NCBI GenBank assembly: GCA_035937155.1
Contig: DASYVJ010000055.1
Span: 1 to 64,000 of the forward strand
Reading direction: 5' to 3'
DNA: 64,000 nucleotides
DNA from: Palsa-870 sp035937155
Lineage (GTDB): Bacteria > Chloroflexota > Dormibacteria > Dormibacterales > Dormibacteraceae
Made by a program: the position numbers and the translations under genes. Of this stretch, positions 32,103-40,732 are shown piece after piece. How positions within the stretch are numbered: position 1 is the first letter of the stretch; the number at the start of each line of letters is the position of its first letter. The notes under the pieces are model-generated. The model was not told the origin of the DNA and did no database searches. It saw nothing but the letters and a program-made list of their open reading frames with translations.

Positions 32103-33017
32103 ATGAGCAAGCGAAAGCGAGCCAGCCTCGGTAAGACCCCGACCGGTGCCGAGCAGCCCGCCGGCGGAGAGACCCCGGGTTCGGCAGCCGACGATGCCGC
32201 CGTCAAAGAAGACATGGCGCACGTCAGCCCGGACGTCCTGGCCGGCAGCCCCAGCATCTTCGCTCCCAAATGGAGCGCCGAAGAACCCACCCGAACGGAT
32301 GCTCCCGAGGTCGTTAGCGAGCCTGTTCTCGCCGAGGCTGAGCCCAAAGCGGCCGAGATGCCGATCGAAAGTGTTGAGCCTTCACCTGAAGTGCCAGTCG
32401 AGCCCGATCCGGTTCTGGCCCCACCGGTCGCTGAAGCGACACAGCCGCCGCCGCCCATGACCGCGATGCCACACCCCGTTCGACCGCGTGGCGGTGGGTC
32501 TAGCGGAGCCCTTGGCGTCGTCCTGGTGGTCGTCGGACTGTTCGCTCTCGCCATCGTGCTGTTCGGCGTCGACCTGACCCAGTACGGCTGGCCGCTCTTC
32601 GTCATCGTCCCGGGCCTGACCTTGCTCGTCGTCGGATTCCTTGGCGGCGGATCCGGCGCGTCGGTGCCGGGAGGCATCGTGACGATGCTCGGTCTGGTGC
32701 TCGCCTACCAGAGCAGCACCGGCGACTGGGCGAGCTGGGCCTTCGCCTGGGCCCTGGTCGCTCCGTTTGGCGTGGGTCTTGGCCTCTACCTCCAGGCGCT
32801 GCGCGACCGCGACCACGGGACGCTGCGCCAGGGACGAACGCTGATGTTCGTCGGATTGCTGATCTTCATGATCGGTTTCGTCTTCTTCGAATCGATCCTT
32901 GGGATCAGCGGGCAGGACTACGGAATCTTCGGTAAGGCGGCGCTGCCGGCGCTGCTCATCGTGATCGGGATCATCCTTCTGGTTCGTAGCATCCAGCGCA
33001 GCCGCCGAGCTACCTGA
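32103..33017 (+). CDS. Membrane protein with long disordered N-terminus
   Basis: The ATG at 32103 starts a lysine-rich MSKRKRASLG sequence, followed by about 125 residues rich in Pro, Glu, Ala and Ser that look disordered. Residues 130-300 hold about six hydrophobic helices, including SSGALGVVLVVVGLFALAI and the late LLIVIGIILLVRSIQ. No family was recognised. It follows thiD by 40 bases but does not resemble a thiamine gene. The reading frame extends far upstream through thiD in another frame, and that part was not used. Confidence 0.8.
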   Translation: MSKRKRASLGKTPTGAEQPAGGETPGSAADDAAVKEDMAHVSPDVLAGSPSIFAPKWSAEEPTRTDAPEVVSEPVLAEAEPKAAEMPIESVEPSPEVPVEPDPVLAPPVAEATQPPPPMTAMPHPVRPRGGGSSGALGVVLVVVGLFALAIVLFGVDLTQYGWPLFVIVPGLTLLVVGFLGGGSGASVPGGIVTMLGLVLAYQSSTGDWASWAFAWALVAPFGVGLGLYLQALRDRDHGTLRQGRTLMFVGLLIFMIGFVFFESILGISGQDYGIFGKAALPALLIVIGIILLVRSIQRSRRAT

Positions 33018-34076
33018 CTATCGGGCCGGTAACCTTTTGACGCGGGCCGCGAGACCGTCGCGGCCAATCTGATACTCGGTGCCGGCTCGATACTGTTTGA
33101 ATCCCAGGTTCTTGTTGATCGCAAGCATCGGCGCGTTCGAGCCTGCGTTGTCCGTCACCACCCATTGCGCTTCTGGGTAGAGCTCATGAAGGTGCCACAG
33201 CATCGTGGCCTTGATCCATTTGCCCAGGCCGCGGCCCCGCGCCTCCGGCTGTACGCCGGTGAAACGCTGCTCGATGATGGTTGGTCGGTGCGGAGCCCAC
33301 GCCGCTTCGGTGATCGCGGAGATCAACCCGTCTGGTTCCCGAGTCAGGATCATGTGCAGGCGTTCACCGCTGATGGCCGTGCGTGCGTACCAGTCCCGCA
33401 TGTGGTCGGGCGTGATCACGATTTCCCCGTGATCGAGGCCTTCGAAGGGGATGGTGTTGAGCATCCTCGAGAACTGTGGCGAAAAGTCGTCCCACATCGC
33501 TTCGGGCAAAGGGCCGTCGTAGATCTGGAGCCTCGTCTGCGGAGAACGTTTGGGACCTTCGCCGATCCAGCGTTCGACTTTCTTCCAGTCCACGTCCGCA
33601 ACCTTGAGCCGGTTCTCCGCGCCGCTGAGCTTGGGCTCGGCACCCACCCACTTCAGGAACGCATGACCCGGAGCGTCCTCGGCGCCGATGCCCACAACAC
33701 TGCACCCGTGTGCGTCCATCAGCTCGACCAACAGCGACAGCCAGGAAAAGCCGATACCTCGCCGGCGGTGATCCGGGCGAACGTAGAGATCGGCCCAGAA
33801 GAGGTGCTTGTTGGAATCGTGGCCGGGAGTTCCGGGCTTGCTGGTCGAACCAGAAAACCAGCTCAGCAAACGACCGTCACCGGCAATCTCGTAGCGATAC
33901 TCGATGTCGAATTGGCTGTCGCGCTTCAACCTCGCCTCTTCGATGCCGTCCGGGCGCACAGGGTCGTCCGGACGCGACTCCTCCTGCCTGAGCCGCCGGT
34001 ATTCGTGATAGCGATTCCAGAAATCGGCGCCCGCCGATTTGAAATCGACGCGCGCCGGCACACCCCCACCGACCAC
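33018..34076 (-). CDS. Tandem GNAT acetyltransferase
   Basis: A 352-residue protein with two GNAT domains. The acetyl-CoA binding loops are visible as LYVRPDHRRRGIG near residue 98 and TGVQPEARGRGLGKW near 272; the final NKNLGFKQYRAGTEYQI block near 325 is the usual C-terminal GNAT motif. The double-domain form is common in actinobacteria and relatives. The substrate is unknown. The stop abuts the stop of the convergent membrane protein gene. It is divergent from the LLM oxidoreductase with 17 bp between starts. Confidence 0.87.
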   Translation of the reverse strand: MVGGGVPARVDFKSAGADFWNRYHEYRRLRQEESRPDDPVRPDGIEEARLKRDSQFDIEYRYEIAGDGRLLSWFSGSTSKPGTPGHDSNKHLFWADLYVRPDHRRRGIGFSWLSLLVELMDAHGCSVVGIGAEDAPGHAFLKWVGAEPKLSGAENRLKVADVDWKKVERWIGEGPKRSPQTRLQIYDGPLPEAMWDDFSPQFSRMLNTIPFEGLDHGEIVITPDHMRDWYARTAISGERLHMILTREPDGLISAITEAAWAPHRPTIIEQRFTGVQPEARGRGLGKWIKATMLWHLHELYPEAQWVVTDNAGSNAPMLAINKNLGFKQYRAGTEYQIGRDGLAARVKRLPAR

Positions 34077-34093
34077 AGCCCGATATTCTCACA

Positions 34094-34867
34094 ATGATGA
34101 GCGCGGCCCGCCCCTTCAAAGTGGGCGTGACCATTCACCCGCAGCAGTGCAGCATCCAAGAGCTGCGCGATGCCTGGCGCCGCGCCGACGAGCTGGGCGT
34201 CGACAGCATCTGGTTCTGGGATCACTTCTTTCCCCTCTATGGAGACCCCGATGGAAACCAGTTCGAGTGCTGGTCGCTGCTGGCCGCGGCCGCGGGCGAC
34301 ACGCGGGCGCCTCAGATCGGACCCATGGTGACGTGTATCGGTTATCGCAACGCGGACCTGCTCGCGTACATGGCGGGCACCGTCGACCAGCTGTCAGGCG
34401 GCCGGCTCGTGCTTGGTCTGGGCGCGGGGTGGTTCGATCGCGACTACCGCGAGTACGGGTATGCGTTCGGCGAAGCGAAGGACCGCGTGCGGGCCCTGAA
34501 GGAGGCGCTTCCCCGAATCAAGAGTCGCCTGGCGAAGCTCAAACCGGGCCCGGCCGGCCCGCTCCCGATCCTGATCGGGGGCGACGGCGAAAAAGTGGTC
34601 TTGAAGCTCGTTGCCGAGCATGCACAGATGTGGAACGGCGGAGGGCCCCCGCACATGTTCGCGCGCAGGTCCGCGATCGTCGACGAGTGGTGTCAGCGCG
34701 TTGGCCGAGATCCGATGGAGATCGAGCGCACGGCCAACATTTCCTCGGCAACGCCGAAGTCGGTCGATGAGTGGCTGAAGGCAGGCCTGCAGCATTTCGT
34801 GCTGAGGCTGGCCCATCCGTTCGACACCAAAGCGTTGGCGCGGCTGATCAAGATTCGGGATTCGTAA
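34094..34867 (+). CDS. LLM-class F420-dependent oxidoreductase
   Basis: Luciferase-like monooxygenase-fold protein of 257 residues that probably uses coenzyme F420 (FMN possible). Typical blocks are the KVGVTIHPQQCSIQELR start, DSIWFWDHFFPLYG near 38, GPMVTCIGYRNADLLAYMA near 77 and LGLGAGWFDRDYREYG near 107. It is slightly shorter than the common 280-320 residues. Start ATG 34094, with ATG 34097 as alternative. The substrate is unknown. Confidence 0.88.
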   Translation: MMSAARPFKVGVTIHPQQCSIQELRDAWRRADELGVDSIWFWDHFFPLYGDPDGNQFECWSLLAAAAGDTRAPQIGPMVTCIGYRNADLLAYMAGTVDQLSGGRLVLGLGAGWFDRDYREYGYAFGEAKDRVRALKEALPRIKSRLAKLKPGPAGPLPILIGGDGEKVVLKLVAEHAQMWNGGGPPHMFARRSAIVDEWCQRVGRDPMEIERTANISSATPKSVDEWLKAGLQHFVLRLAHPFDTKALARLIKIRDS

Positions 34868-34905
34868 TTCAGTAGTTCAAGCCTGGAAGGACAAGCGTCG
34901 CGCCG

Positions 34906-35661
34906 TCAGGCTTCTGGATTGTCGATCACAGGCGCCCGTTCGCCGGGCCTCGGGCGGCGCAGCGGCGGGCCTTCCTCGTCCAGCGCAAGGCGCTGGCACG
35001 TGCGCATGGCTTGCATGAGCTCTTGAGTTGTGACTCCGAATCTGTTTCGAATGACTCCGTCGAAGTAGGTCAGGCCGCGCAGCCGCTGCAGCAGTGATTT
35101 CTGCGGTCGGACCAGCGCGCGGTTCAGCCGGTAGAAGATCACATTCGGCACCGTCTTCGGGTCCTGCCACTCCCCGCCTTCCGACATGCGCATTGCCCGG
35201 AAGAGGCCGACGTGGGCGCCCATGAAGTCCGAGACGTGCACCCATCTAACTGCTTTTGCGACCCCGGGAGGACCAACGCGAAAACCGTCTGTGGTCAGCG
35301 TCAGCTGCTCACCCATCCCTTGCATGGCGGTGAAGTAGAAAGCGTTGAGGCCCACCATGAGGATCACCGCGATAGGCGCAAGCCATGCGTACGCGTGATT
35401 GGCGAAGAGCGCGAGCACGAGCGCGAAAGGGAACGCAACCCAGCCCACGATCCTCAGCCAGCGAAGGGCATGCGGTAGTGCCGGCGCCGCCAGGACGACC
35501 TCCCCCCGCCGGGGATCCAGGTGCGACGTGGGATGTTCCGCCCGGCGCCACGCGTCGCGCACTCCGATGGCGGCCGCGGTGGTGCCGCCGATGCCGACCG
35601 TGTACACGGTAAGCAGCGCCACCGTGAGCACGAGGAGCGCTCGGCCGTCCACCTCCGGCAT
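34906..35661 (-). CDS. Membrane protein with PH-like cytosolic region
   Basis: A 251-residue protein with helix 1 at about 5-32, two more helices at about 68-110, then a soluble C-terminal half with strand-rich segments (EQLTLTTDGFRVGPPG near 115) resembling a small PH-like domain. No named family was recognised. The ATG at 35661 was preferred to a GTG at 35673. The C-terminus is acidic and proline-rich. It stands alone, followed by the end of the convergent LLM gene. Confidence 0.75.
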   Translation of the reverse strand: MPEVDGRALLVLTVALLTVYTVGIGGTTAAAIGVRDAWRRAEHPTSHLDPRRGEVVLAAPALPHALRWLRIVGWVAFPFALVLALFANHAYAWLAPIAVILMVGLNAFYFTAMQGMGEQLTLTTDGFRVGPPGVAKAVRWVHVSDFMGAHVGLFRAMRMSEGGEWQDPKTVPNVIFYRLNRALVRPQKSLLQRLRGLTYFDGVIRNRFGVTTQELMQAMRTCQRLALDEEGPPLRRPRPGERAPVIDNPEA

Positions 35662-35691
35662 TGTAGGGGCCACAACGCGCTACGCCGGGTT

Positions 35692-35792
35692 TTGTGGACC
35701 GACCACTAACGAAATGTAAAAACGCAGCCTAGGATTCGTGACACCACACCCTCTTCGCGGCGCGAGCCTCCTACCGCATGGCAGGAGGCTCG
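35692..35792 (+). ncRNA. Candidate small-RNA promoter and hairpin
   Basis: The 354-bp stretch 35662-36015 holds no convincing gene. Within it TTGTGG (35692) and TGTAAA (35715) are spaced 17 bp like a plus-strand promoter. A perfect 10-bp stem follows at 35763-35772 with 35783-35792, and the flanking TGACA (35740) and TGTCA (35793) could lengthen it. The T-run after it is weak (ATTT), so it is either a structured leader or the 5' part of a longer RNA. This is a prediction only. Confidence 0.3.
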
Positions 35793-35829
35793 TGTCATTT
35801 AAGACGCGTGGGAGGACAGCTGTCGCGCT

Positions 35830-35931
35830 AAGCGGCGTTAAGGATGGGCCTTATTGATCGCTCCCCTACGGAACCCTTCTGCTGCGCGCAAGCGGCGATG
35901 AGGATGGGACTTATTGATTGCCTCGGCTACG
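35830..35931. repeat. Two imperfect 60-bp tandem repeats
   Basis: The core AAGCGGCG...GGATGGG.CTTATTGAT occurs at 35830-35860 and again at 35890-35920, exactly 60 bp apart, with 27 of 31 bases identical. Similarity continues weakly to the CTACG around 35870 and 35931. On the plus strand both copies would read AA(L/M)RMGLID within a 61-codon frame (35844-36029), but that frame runs into the 3' end of pntB and has no clear ribosome site. A further 7-bp hairpin lies at 35967-35985. Confidence 0.65.
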
Positions 35932-36015
35932 CGAGGTTGTGCTTGGTAGGTGGCATGCGGGATGACGGCCGGAGTAAATCCGGCCTTAGGCTCCACATGG
36001 CATTCATTACGGAAT

Positions 36016-37401
36016 TTAGGCGGCTTTGACTGCTGCCACCAACTTGGTCAACGAGTCTTTCGCGTCACCGAAGAACATCAACGTCTTCGGGTCGTACATG
36101 AGGTCGTTGTCGATCCCGGCGAAGCCGGGCCGCATCGAGCGCTTCATGAAGATGATGTTCTTTGCCTGGTCGGCGTTGAGTATCGGCATCCCGTAAATCG
36201 GGCTGCCCGGCGCATTGCGCGCGGACGGATTGACCACGTCGTTGGCGCCCACGATCAACGCGACGTCGGCATTCTTGAACTCGTCGTTGATCTCGTCCAT
36301 CTCTTTGAGCTGCTCGTAGGGCACGTTTGCCTCGGCGAGCAAGACGTTCATGTGGCCCGGCATACGGCCGGCGACAGGATGGATGGCATATGTCACATCG
36401 ACCCCGCGCTTCTCGAGCAGCTCGGCGAGCTCGCGCGCAGCATGCTGCGCCTGCGCTACGGCGAGGCCGTAGCCCGGCACGATGATCACGCGCTGCGAGT
36501 AGGCAAGGAGCGTGCCGATGTCCTCCGCCGACCCCGACCTGACACTGCGACCTTCCTTGCCGGCCGCAGGGGCCGTGCCCGCATGCGTCTGGCCGAACGC
36601 GCCGAACAGCACGTTTCCCAACGAGCGTCCCATGGCGTCACTCATGAGCTTGGTGAGGATGCTGCCCGATGCGCCGACGAGAGTCCCGGCGACGATCAGC
36701 GCGAAGTTGTTGAGTGTGAAGCCGCTGGCGGCCACGGCCAGGCCGGTGAACGCGTTGAGGAGAGAGATGACGACCGGCATGTCCGCGCCACCGATCGGCA
36801 GCACGAATGCGACACCGAGCACCAGGGCCAGAACCATCAATGAGATGAAGGAGAACGGGATCGAAGCGACGGCGAGAACTGCAACTACAAACCCGAGAAT
36901 CGCCGCGGCCAGCAGCCCGTTGACGATCTGCTGGCCGGGGTAAGTGATCGGGGTCCCCGTCATCAGCTCCTGGAGCTTGGCGAAGGCAACCATGCTTCCG
37001 GCGAACGAGATCGAGCCGATCACGATGCTGAAAACGCTGGGGAACGCTTCGGTGAAAGCTGGATGCGGTCCGAAGCGCAGCAGCTCGGCCACCGCCACCA
37101 GGGCCGCGGCGCCACCGCCAACCCCGTTGAAGAGGGCGACCATCTGCGGGATGGCGGTCATCTTCACCATGCGGGCGCCGATAGCGCCGACGGCCGTGCC
37201 GATGACGATCCCGATCGCGATGATGATCACGCCCGCGGTCGTGAAATGGAGCAGGGGCACCGTGGCGACCAGCGCGATTACCATGCCGACGGCGGCGATG
37301 AGGTTCCCGTTCCGAGCTCCCTTCGGTGAGCTCAGCTGCTTCAGGCCGACGATGAACAGGACCGCGGCCACCAGGTACGCGACCTGGATAATCGTCGTCA
37401 T
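36016..37401 (-). CDS. pntB: NAD(P) transhydrogenase subunit beta (PntB)
   Basis: Proton-translocating transhydrogenase subunit that binds NADP(H) and carries most of the membrane helices. The first 180-200 residues are hydrophobic, starting with IIQVAYLVAAVLFIVGLKQL. The C-terminal NADP domain has VPGYGLAVAQAQHAA near residue 315, YAIHPVAGRMPGHMNVLLAE near 340, and the NDVVNPSARNAPGSPIYGMP block near 395. Length (461 aa) is normal. Its ATG overlaps the pntA2 stop (ATGA). The enzyme exchanges reducing power between NADH and NADPH using the proton gradient. Confidence 0.96.
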   Translation of the reverse strand: MTTIIQVAYLVAAVLFIVGLKQLSSPKGARNGNLIAAVGMVIALVATVPLLHFTTAGVIIIAIGIVIGTAVGAIGARMVKMTAIPQMVALFNGVGGGAAALVAVAELLRFGPHPAFTEAFPSVFSIVIGSISFAGSMVAFAKLQELMTGTPITYPGQQIVNGLLAAAILGFVVAVLAVASIPFSFISLMVLALVLGVAFVLPIGGADMPVVISLLNAFTGLAVAASGFTLNNFALIVAGTLVGASGSILTKLMSDAMGRSLGNVLFGAFGQTHAGTAPAAGKEGRSVRSGSAEDIGTLLAYSQRVIIVPGYGLAVAQAQHAARELAELLEKRGVDVTYAIHPVAGRMPGHMNVLLAEANVPYEQLKEMDEINDEFKNADVALIVGANDVVNPSARNAPGSPIYGMPILNADQAKNIIFMKRSMRPGFAGIDNDLMYDPKTLMFFGDAKDSLTKLVAAVKAA

Positions 37402-37718
37402 TTGGTTGGTGTTACGGGGGTGGCCCGCTTAGGCGATTGGCGGCCTTTGAACATCTCGAGCATCCGGTCGGTGACCACGAACCCGCCGACCACGTTGGTG
37501 GTCGCGAGGGTCACCGCAACGAGGCCGAGGACGATCGTCACCGGCGAGCTCGCCCCGGCTGCGATCACGATCGCGCCCACCAGGATGATGCCGTGGATCG
37601 CGTTCGTGCCTGACATCAGCGGCGTGTGCAGAATCGTCGGCACCTTGGAAATGACCTCTATGCCGACAAATATCGACAGCGCGAAAAACGTCACCTCGTT
37701 GAGCAGCTCGTTGCTCAT
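37398..37718 (-). CDS. NAD(P) transhydrogenase subunit alpha part 2 (PntA2)
   Basis: A 106-residue membrane piece that corresponds to the C-terminal helices of PntA in bacteria with split alpha subunits. Three hydrophobic helices are visible, with the conserved VISKVPTILHTPLMSGTNAI region near residue 22 and the VVGGFVVTDRMLEMF end. Start and stop overlap both neighbours (TGATG upstream, ATGA downstream), giving a tightly coupled three-gene operon. Confidence 0.95.
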   Translation of the reverse strand: MSNELLNEVTFFALSIFVGIEVISKVPTILHTPLMSGTNAIHGIILVGAIVIAAGASSPVTIVLGLVAVTLATTNVVGGFVVTDRMLEMFKGRQSPKRATPVTPTK

Positions 37719-38848
37719 CAGCTCGCCCCCACCAATTGCTTGGCGCGCTCGTTGACGATCTCCCCGCCATGCGTGACGCAGCTGCCCTTGGTGATCTCGT
37801 CCTGGAAGTCCAGCGTGATCGCCCCGTCTTTGACCAGATGCAGCAGCAGGTTCATGACGTTGCGCGCGAACAGCTGGCTCGCATGCAGCGGCATGGTCGA
37901 TGGCACGTTCCGTGTGCCCATGATGGTCACGCCGGCGACGTCGACGTCCTTTCCCGCCTGGGTCAGCTCGACGTTGCCACCGGTCTCCGCGGCAAGGTCG
38001 ACAATGACTGACCCCGGGCGCATGCCCTTCATCATGTCGCCGGTCACGAGAAGGGGCGCGCGACGTCCGGGGACAGCCGCGGTGGTGATCACCACGTCGG
38101 ACTTCGCCACATGCTCGCCGATGAGCTCCCTCTGCTTGCGGAGGAATTCCTCCGATTGCTCGCGCGCATAGCCGCCCTCGCCTTCCTGCGTCTCGAGGGC
38201 CAGCTCGATGAAGGTGGCGCCCAGCGATTGGACCTCCTCCTTCACCGCCGGCCGCACGTCATACGCGGAAACGACCGCTCCCAGCCGGCGCGCGGTGGCG
38301 ATCGCCTGAAGGCCGGCCACGCCCGCGCCCATGACCAGCACGCGCGCAGGAGCAACGGTCCCGGCAGCGGTCATCATCATCGGAAAGAACTTGCCGAGCC
38401 GCCCGGCGGCCATCAACACCGCTTTGTATCCGGCGGCAGACGCTTGCGATGAAAGGGCGTCCATCGACTGCGCGCGCGAGATGCGCGGGACAAGCTCGAG
38501 GCTGAACGCCGTCACGCCGCGCTTCGCGAGCGCCTTCACGATCTCACCCTGCGTGGCCGGCTGGAGGAAGCTGATCAGCACCGAACCGCTCTTCAGCAGC
38601 TCGACCTCATCGGCGGCCGGGGCCTGGACCTTGAGCACGGCGTCGGCATCTTTGAGCAGGGCGGCGGCTCCCTTGACGACCTTGACGCCTGCCTTCTCGT
38701 AGGCGTCATCGGGGATGTAGGCGCCGGCCCCCGCTCCGGACTCCACGCTGACCTCGAGCGAAGCCGCGATCAGCTTGGTCGCCGTATCCGGGACGAGAGC
38801 CACGCGCCGCTCGTCCGCGGCTGTTTCCTTCGGGATGGCGACCTTCAC
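37718..38848 (-). CDS. NAD(P) transhydrogenase subunit alpha part 1 (PntA1)
   Basis: The NAD(H)-binding domain of the split alpha subunit, 376 residues. It opens VAIPKETAADERRVALVPDT as in alanine dehydrogenase/PNT proteins, and the NAD-binding Rossmann motif is GAGVAGLQAIATARRLG near residue 170 with AYDVRPAVKEE after it. First gene of the pntA1-A2-B operon. It is divergent from korA with 78 bp between the start codons, so redox enzymes on both sides may be co-regulated. Confidence 0.95.
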   Translation of the reverse strand: MKVAIPKETAADERRVALVPDTATKLIAASLEVSVESGAGAGAYIPDDAYEKAGVKVVKGAAALLKDADAVLKVQAPAADEVELLKSGSVLISFLQPATQGEIVKALAKRGVTAFSLELVPRISRAQSMDALSSQASAAGYKAVLMAAGRLGKFFPMMMTAAGTVAPARVLVMGAGVAGLQAIATARRLGAVVSAYDVRPAVKEEVQSLGATFIELALETQEGEGGYAREQSEEFLRKQRELIGEHVAKSDVVITTAAVPGRRAPLLVTGDMMKGMRPGSVIVDLAAETGGNVELTQAGKDVDVAGVTIMGTRNVPSTMPLHASQLFARNVMNLLLHLVKDGAITLDFQDEITKGSCVTHGGEIVNERAKQLVGAS

Positions 38849-38926
38849 AGACTGAGGACTCTAAGGAATCGAGCCTTACTCCTGCAGACGCGTAATATCC
38901 TTAATCCGCGGCCAACAAGAGAGAAA

Positions 38927-40732
38927 TTGACGCAGCAGATCATCAACGACCTCACCATCCAGGCAGCCACGGTCAACGGTTCGGGAAGCCAGACGGCAAA
39001 CCTGGTTTTGACCAGGGCCATCTTCCACATGGGCATCCCGGTCGCACCAAAGAACGTCTTTCCGTCCAACATCGAGGGCCTCCCCACCTGGTATCAGCTC
39101 CGGGTCACGCCTGAGGGCCACATGGCCCGCTCTGACAAGGTCGACATCCTTGTCGCCTTCAACCCCGCGACCTGGCACCAGGACCTGGAGACAGTGCGTC
39201 CGGGCGGAGTCGTTATCCACGAAGAGGTCTTCTCCAAGGCGGAAGTCCGCTCTGACGTCACCTACTACCCCGTGCCGTTCTCCAAGCTGGCCAAGTCGAA
39301 GATCCAGAACGACACGCTGCGCAAGCAGCTGGCCAACATGCTCTACGTCGGCGTCATCGCCGGCGTGCTTGGCATCCCCCTCGAGGCCCTGGAGCACGGG
39401 GTCAAGCGCCAGTTCCTGTCCAAGCCCAAGGCGGTGCAGGTGAACGTTGACGCGATCAAGGCCGGCTACGACTACTGGCAGGACAACCTCTCGAAGACGG
39501 ACCCGTACGGGCTCGAGCCGATGACCGGAGCTGTCGAGGGCAAGGTGCTCGTCGAGGGTAACCAGGCGGCAGCCCTCGGGGCGCTCATGGGTGGTGTCAC
39601 CGTCGCGGCCTGGTACCCGATCACTCCATCGTCATCCCTGTGCGAGAACCTCATCGCTTATTCCGACAGGTTCCGCATAGATCCGAAGACCGGCGAGAAG
39701 CTCATCTCGGTCGTGCAGGCGGAGGACGAGCTGGCGGCGGTCGGCATGGCGATCGGTGCCGGCTGGGCGGGCGCCCGCTCGATGACGTCAACGTCAGGAC
39801 CTGGCATCTCCCTGATGGCTGAGTTCGCCGGACTCGCCTACTACGCGGAGGTCCCTGTCGTGATCTTTGACATCCAGCGCATCGGCCCGTCTACCGGCTT
39901 GCCCACCCGGACGTCGCAAGCCGACGTCGCTTTTGCTTTCACTCTGTCGCACGGCGACACCAGGCACATCGTGCTGCTTCCCGGCACGGTCGAGGAGTGT
40001 TACGAGTTCGCGCGAGACGCATTCGACTATGCCGACCGCTTTCAAACCCCGGTCTTCGTGCTGTCCGACCTCGACCTTGGGATGAACCTCTGGATGACTC
40101 CGGAGTTCAAGTACCCCGATAAGCCAATTGACCGAGGCAAAGTGCTTTCGAAAGAAGATCTCGAGCGGCTGGCGGGCGATTGGGGCCGGTATCGCGACGT
40201 CGACGGCGACGGCGTGCCATATCGAACTCTGCCCGGCACCGATCACCCCGCGGCGGGCTACTTCACACGAGGCTCCGGCCATGACGAATCCGCGCGCTAC
40301 ACCGAAAACGCCGACGCCTACGCGCGGAACATGGACCGCCTGCTGCGCAAGCTGGAGACCGCCCGCCAGACATTGCCTGGTCCCGAGATGGACGAGAGCG
40401 GGAAGTCGGCGGTCGGCCTGATCGCGTTCGGTTCGACACACGCCGCCGTCCTGGAGGCGCGCGAAGCGCTGACCGCCGCCGGCAGCCCGGTCGACTACCT
40501 TCGCCTGCGCGCCCTACCGCTGTCGGACGAGGTGGTCGCTTTTGTCTCGCGACATGATCGCGTCTACGTAGTCGAGCAGAACCGCGATGGCCAGGTTTAT
40601 GACCTCGTCCGGCTCGCCCTCCCTCCGGCCCTCGTCGCACGAGTCCACTCCATCCGCCACTACAACGGCCAGCCCATCCCGGCAGCGGCCATCACCGAAC
40701 CATTGCTGAAAATGGAGGGCGTGCCCGCATGA
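38927..40732 (+). CDS. korA: 2-oxoacid:ferredoxin oxidoreductase subunit alpha (gamma-alpha fusion, KorA)
   Basis: Oxidative decarboxylation of a 2-oxoacid, most likely 2-oxoglutarate, with ferredoxin as acceptor. Residues 1-190 are the gamma domain (NGSGSQTANLVLTRAI near 18, PVAPKNVFPSN near 40). Residues 205-601 are the alpha domain with GNQAAALGALMGG near 203, AAWYPITPSSSL near 220, and TSGPGISLMAEFAGLAYYAE from about 290. The fusion order is that of mycobacterial KorA. It starts at TTG with an AGAGAG purine tract just before. Its stop overlaps korB (ATGA). Confidence 0.94.
   Translation: MTQQIINDLTIQAATVNGSGSQTANLVLTRAIFHMGIPVAPKNVFPSNIEGLPTWYQLRVTPEGHMARSDKVDILVAFNPATWHQDLETVRPGGVVIHEEVFSKAEVRSDVTYYPVPFSKLAKSKIQNDTLRKQLANMLYVGVIAGVLGIPLEALEHGVKRQFLSKPKAVQVNVDAIKAGYDYWQDNLSKTDPYGLEPMTGAVEGKVLVEGNQAAALGALMGGVTVAAWYPITPSSSLCENLIAYSDRFRIDPKTGEKLISVVQAEDELAAVGMAIGAGWAGARSMTSTSGPGISLMAEFAGLAYYAEVPVVIFDIQRIGPSTGLPTRTSQADVAFAFTLSHGDTRHIVLLPGTVEECYEFARDAFDYADRFQTPVFVLSDLDLGMNLWMTPEFKYPDKPIDRGKVLSKEDLERLAGDWGRYRDVDGDGVPYRTLPGTDHPAAGYFTRGSGHDESARYTENADAYARNMDRLLRKLETARQTLPGPEMDESGKSAVGLIAFGSTHAAVLEAREALTAAGSPVDYLRLRALPLSDEVVAFVSRHDRVYVVEQNRDGQVYDLVRLALPPALVARVHSIRHYNGQPIPAAAITEPLLKMEGVPA

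Noticed and set aside
35844..36029. A 61-codon frame over the 60-bp repeats, with the RMGLID motif repeated
   Set aside because: No ribosome site, overlaps the 3' end of pntB, and the repeat explains the in-frame similarity because 60 is a multiple of three. Kept as a repeat, not as a gene.
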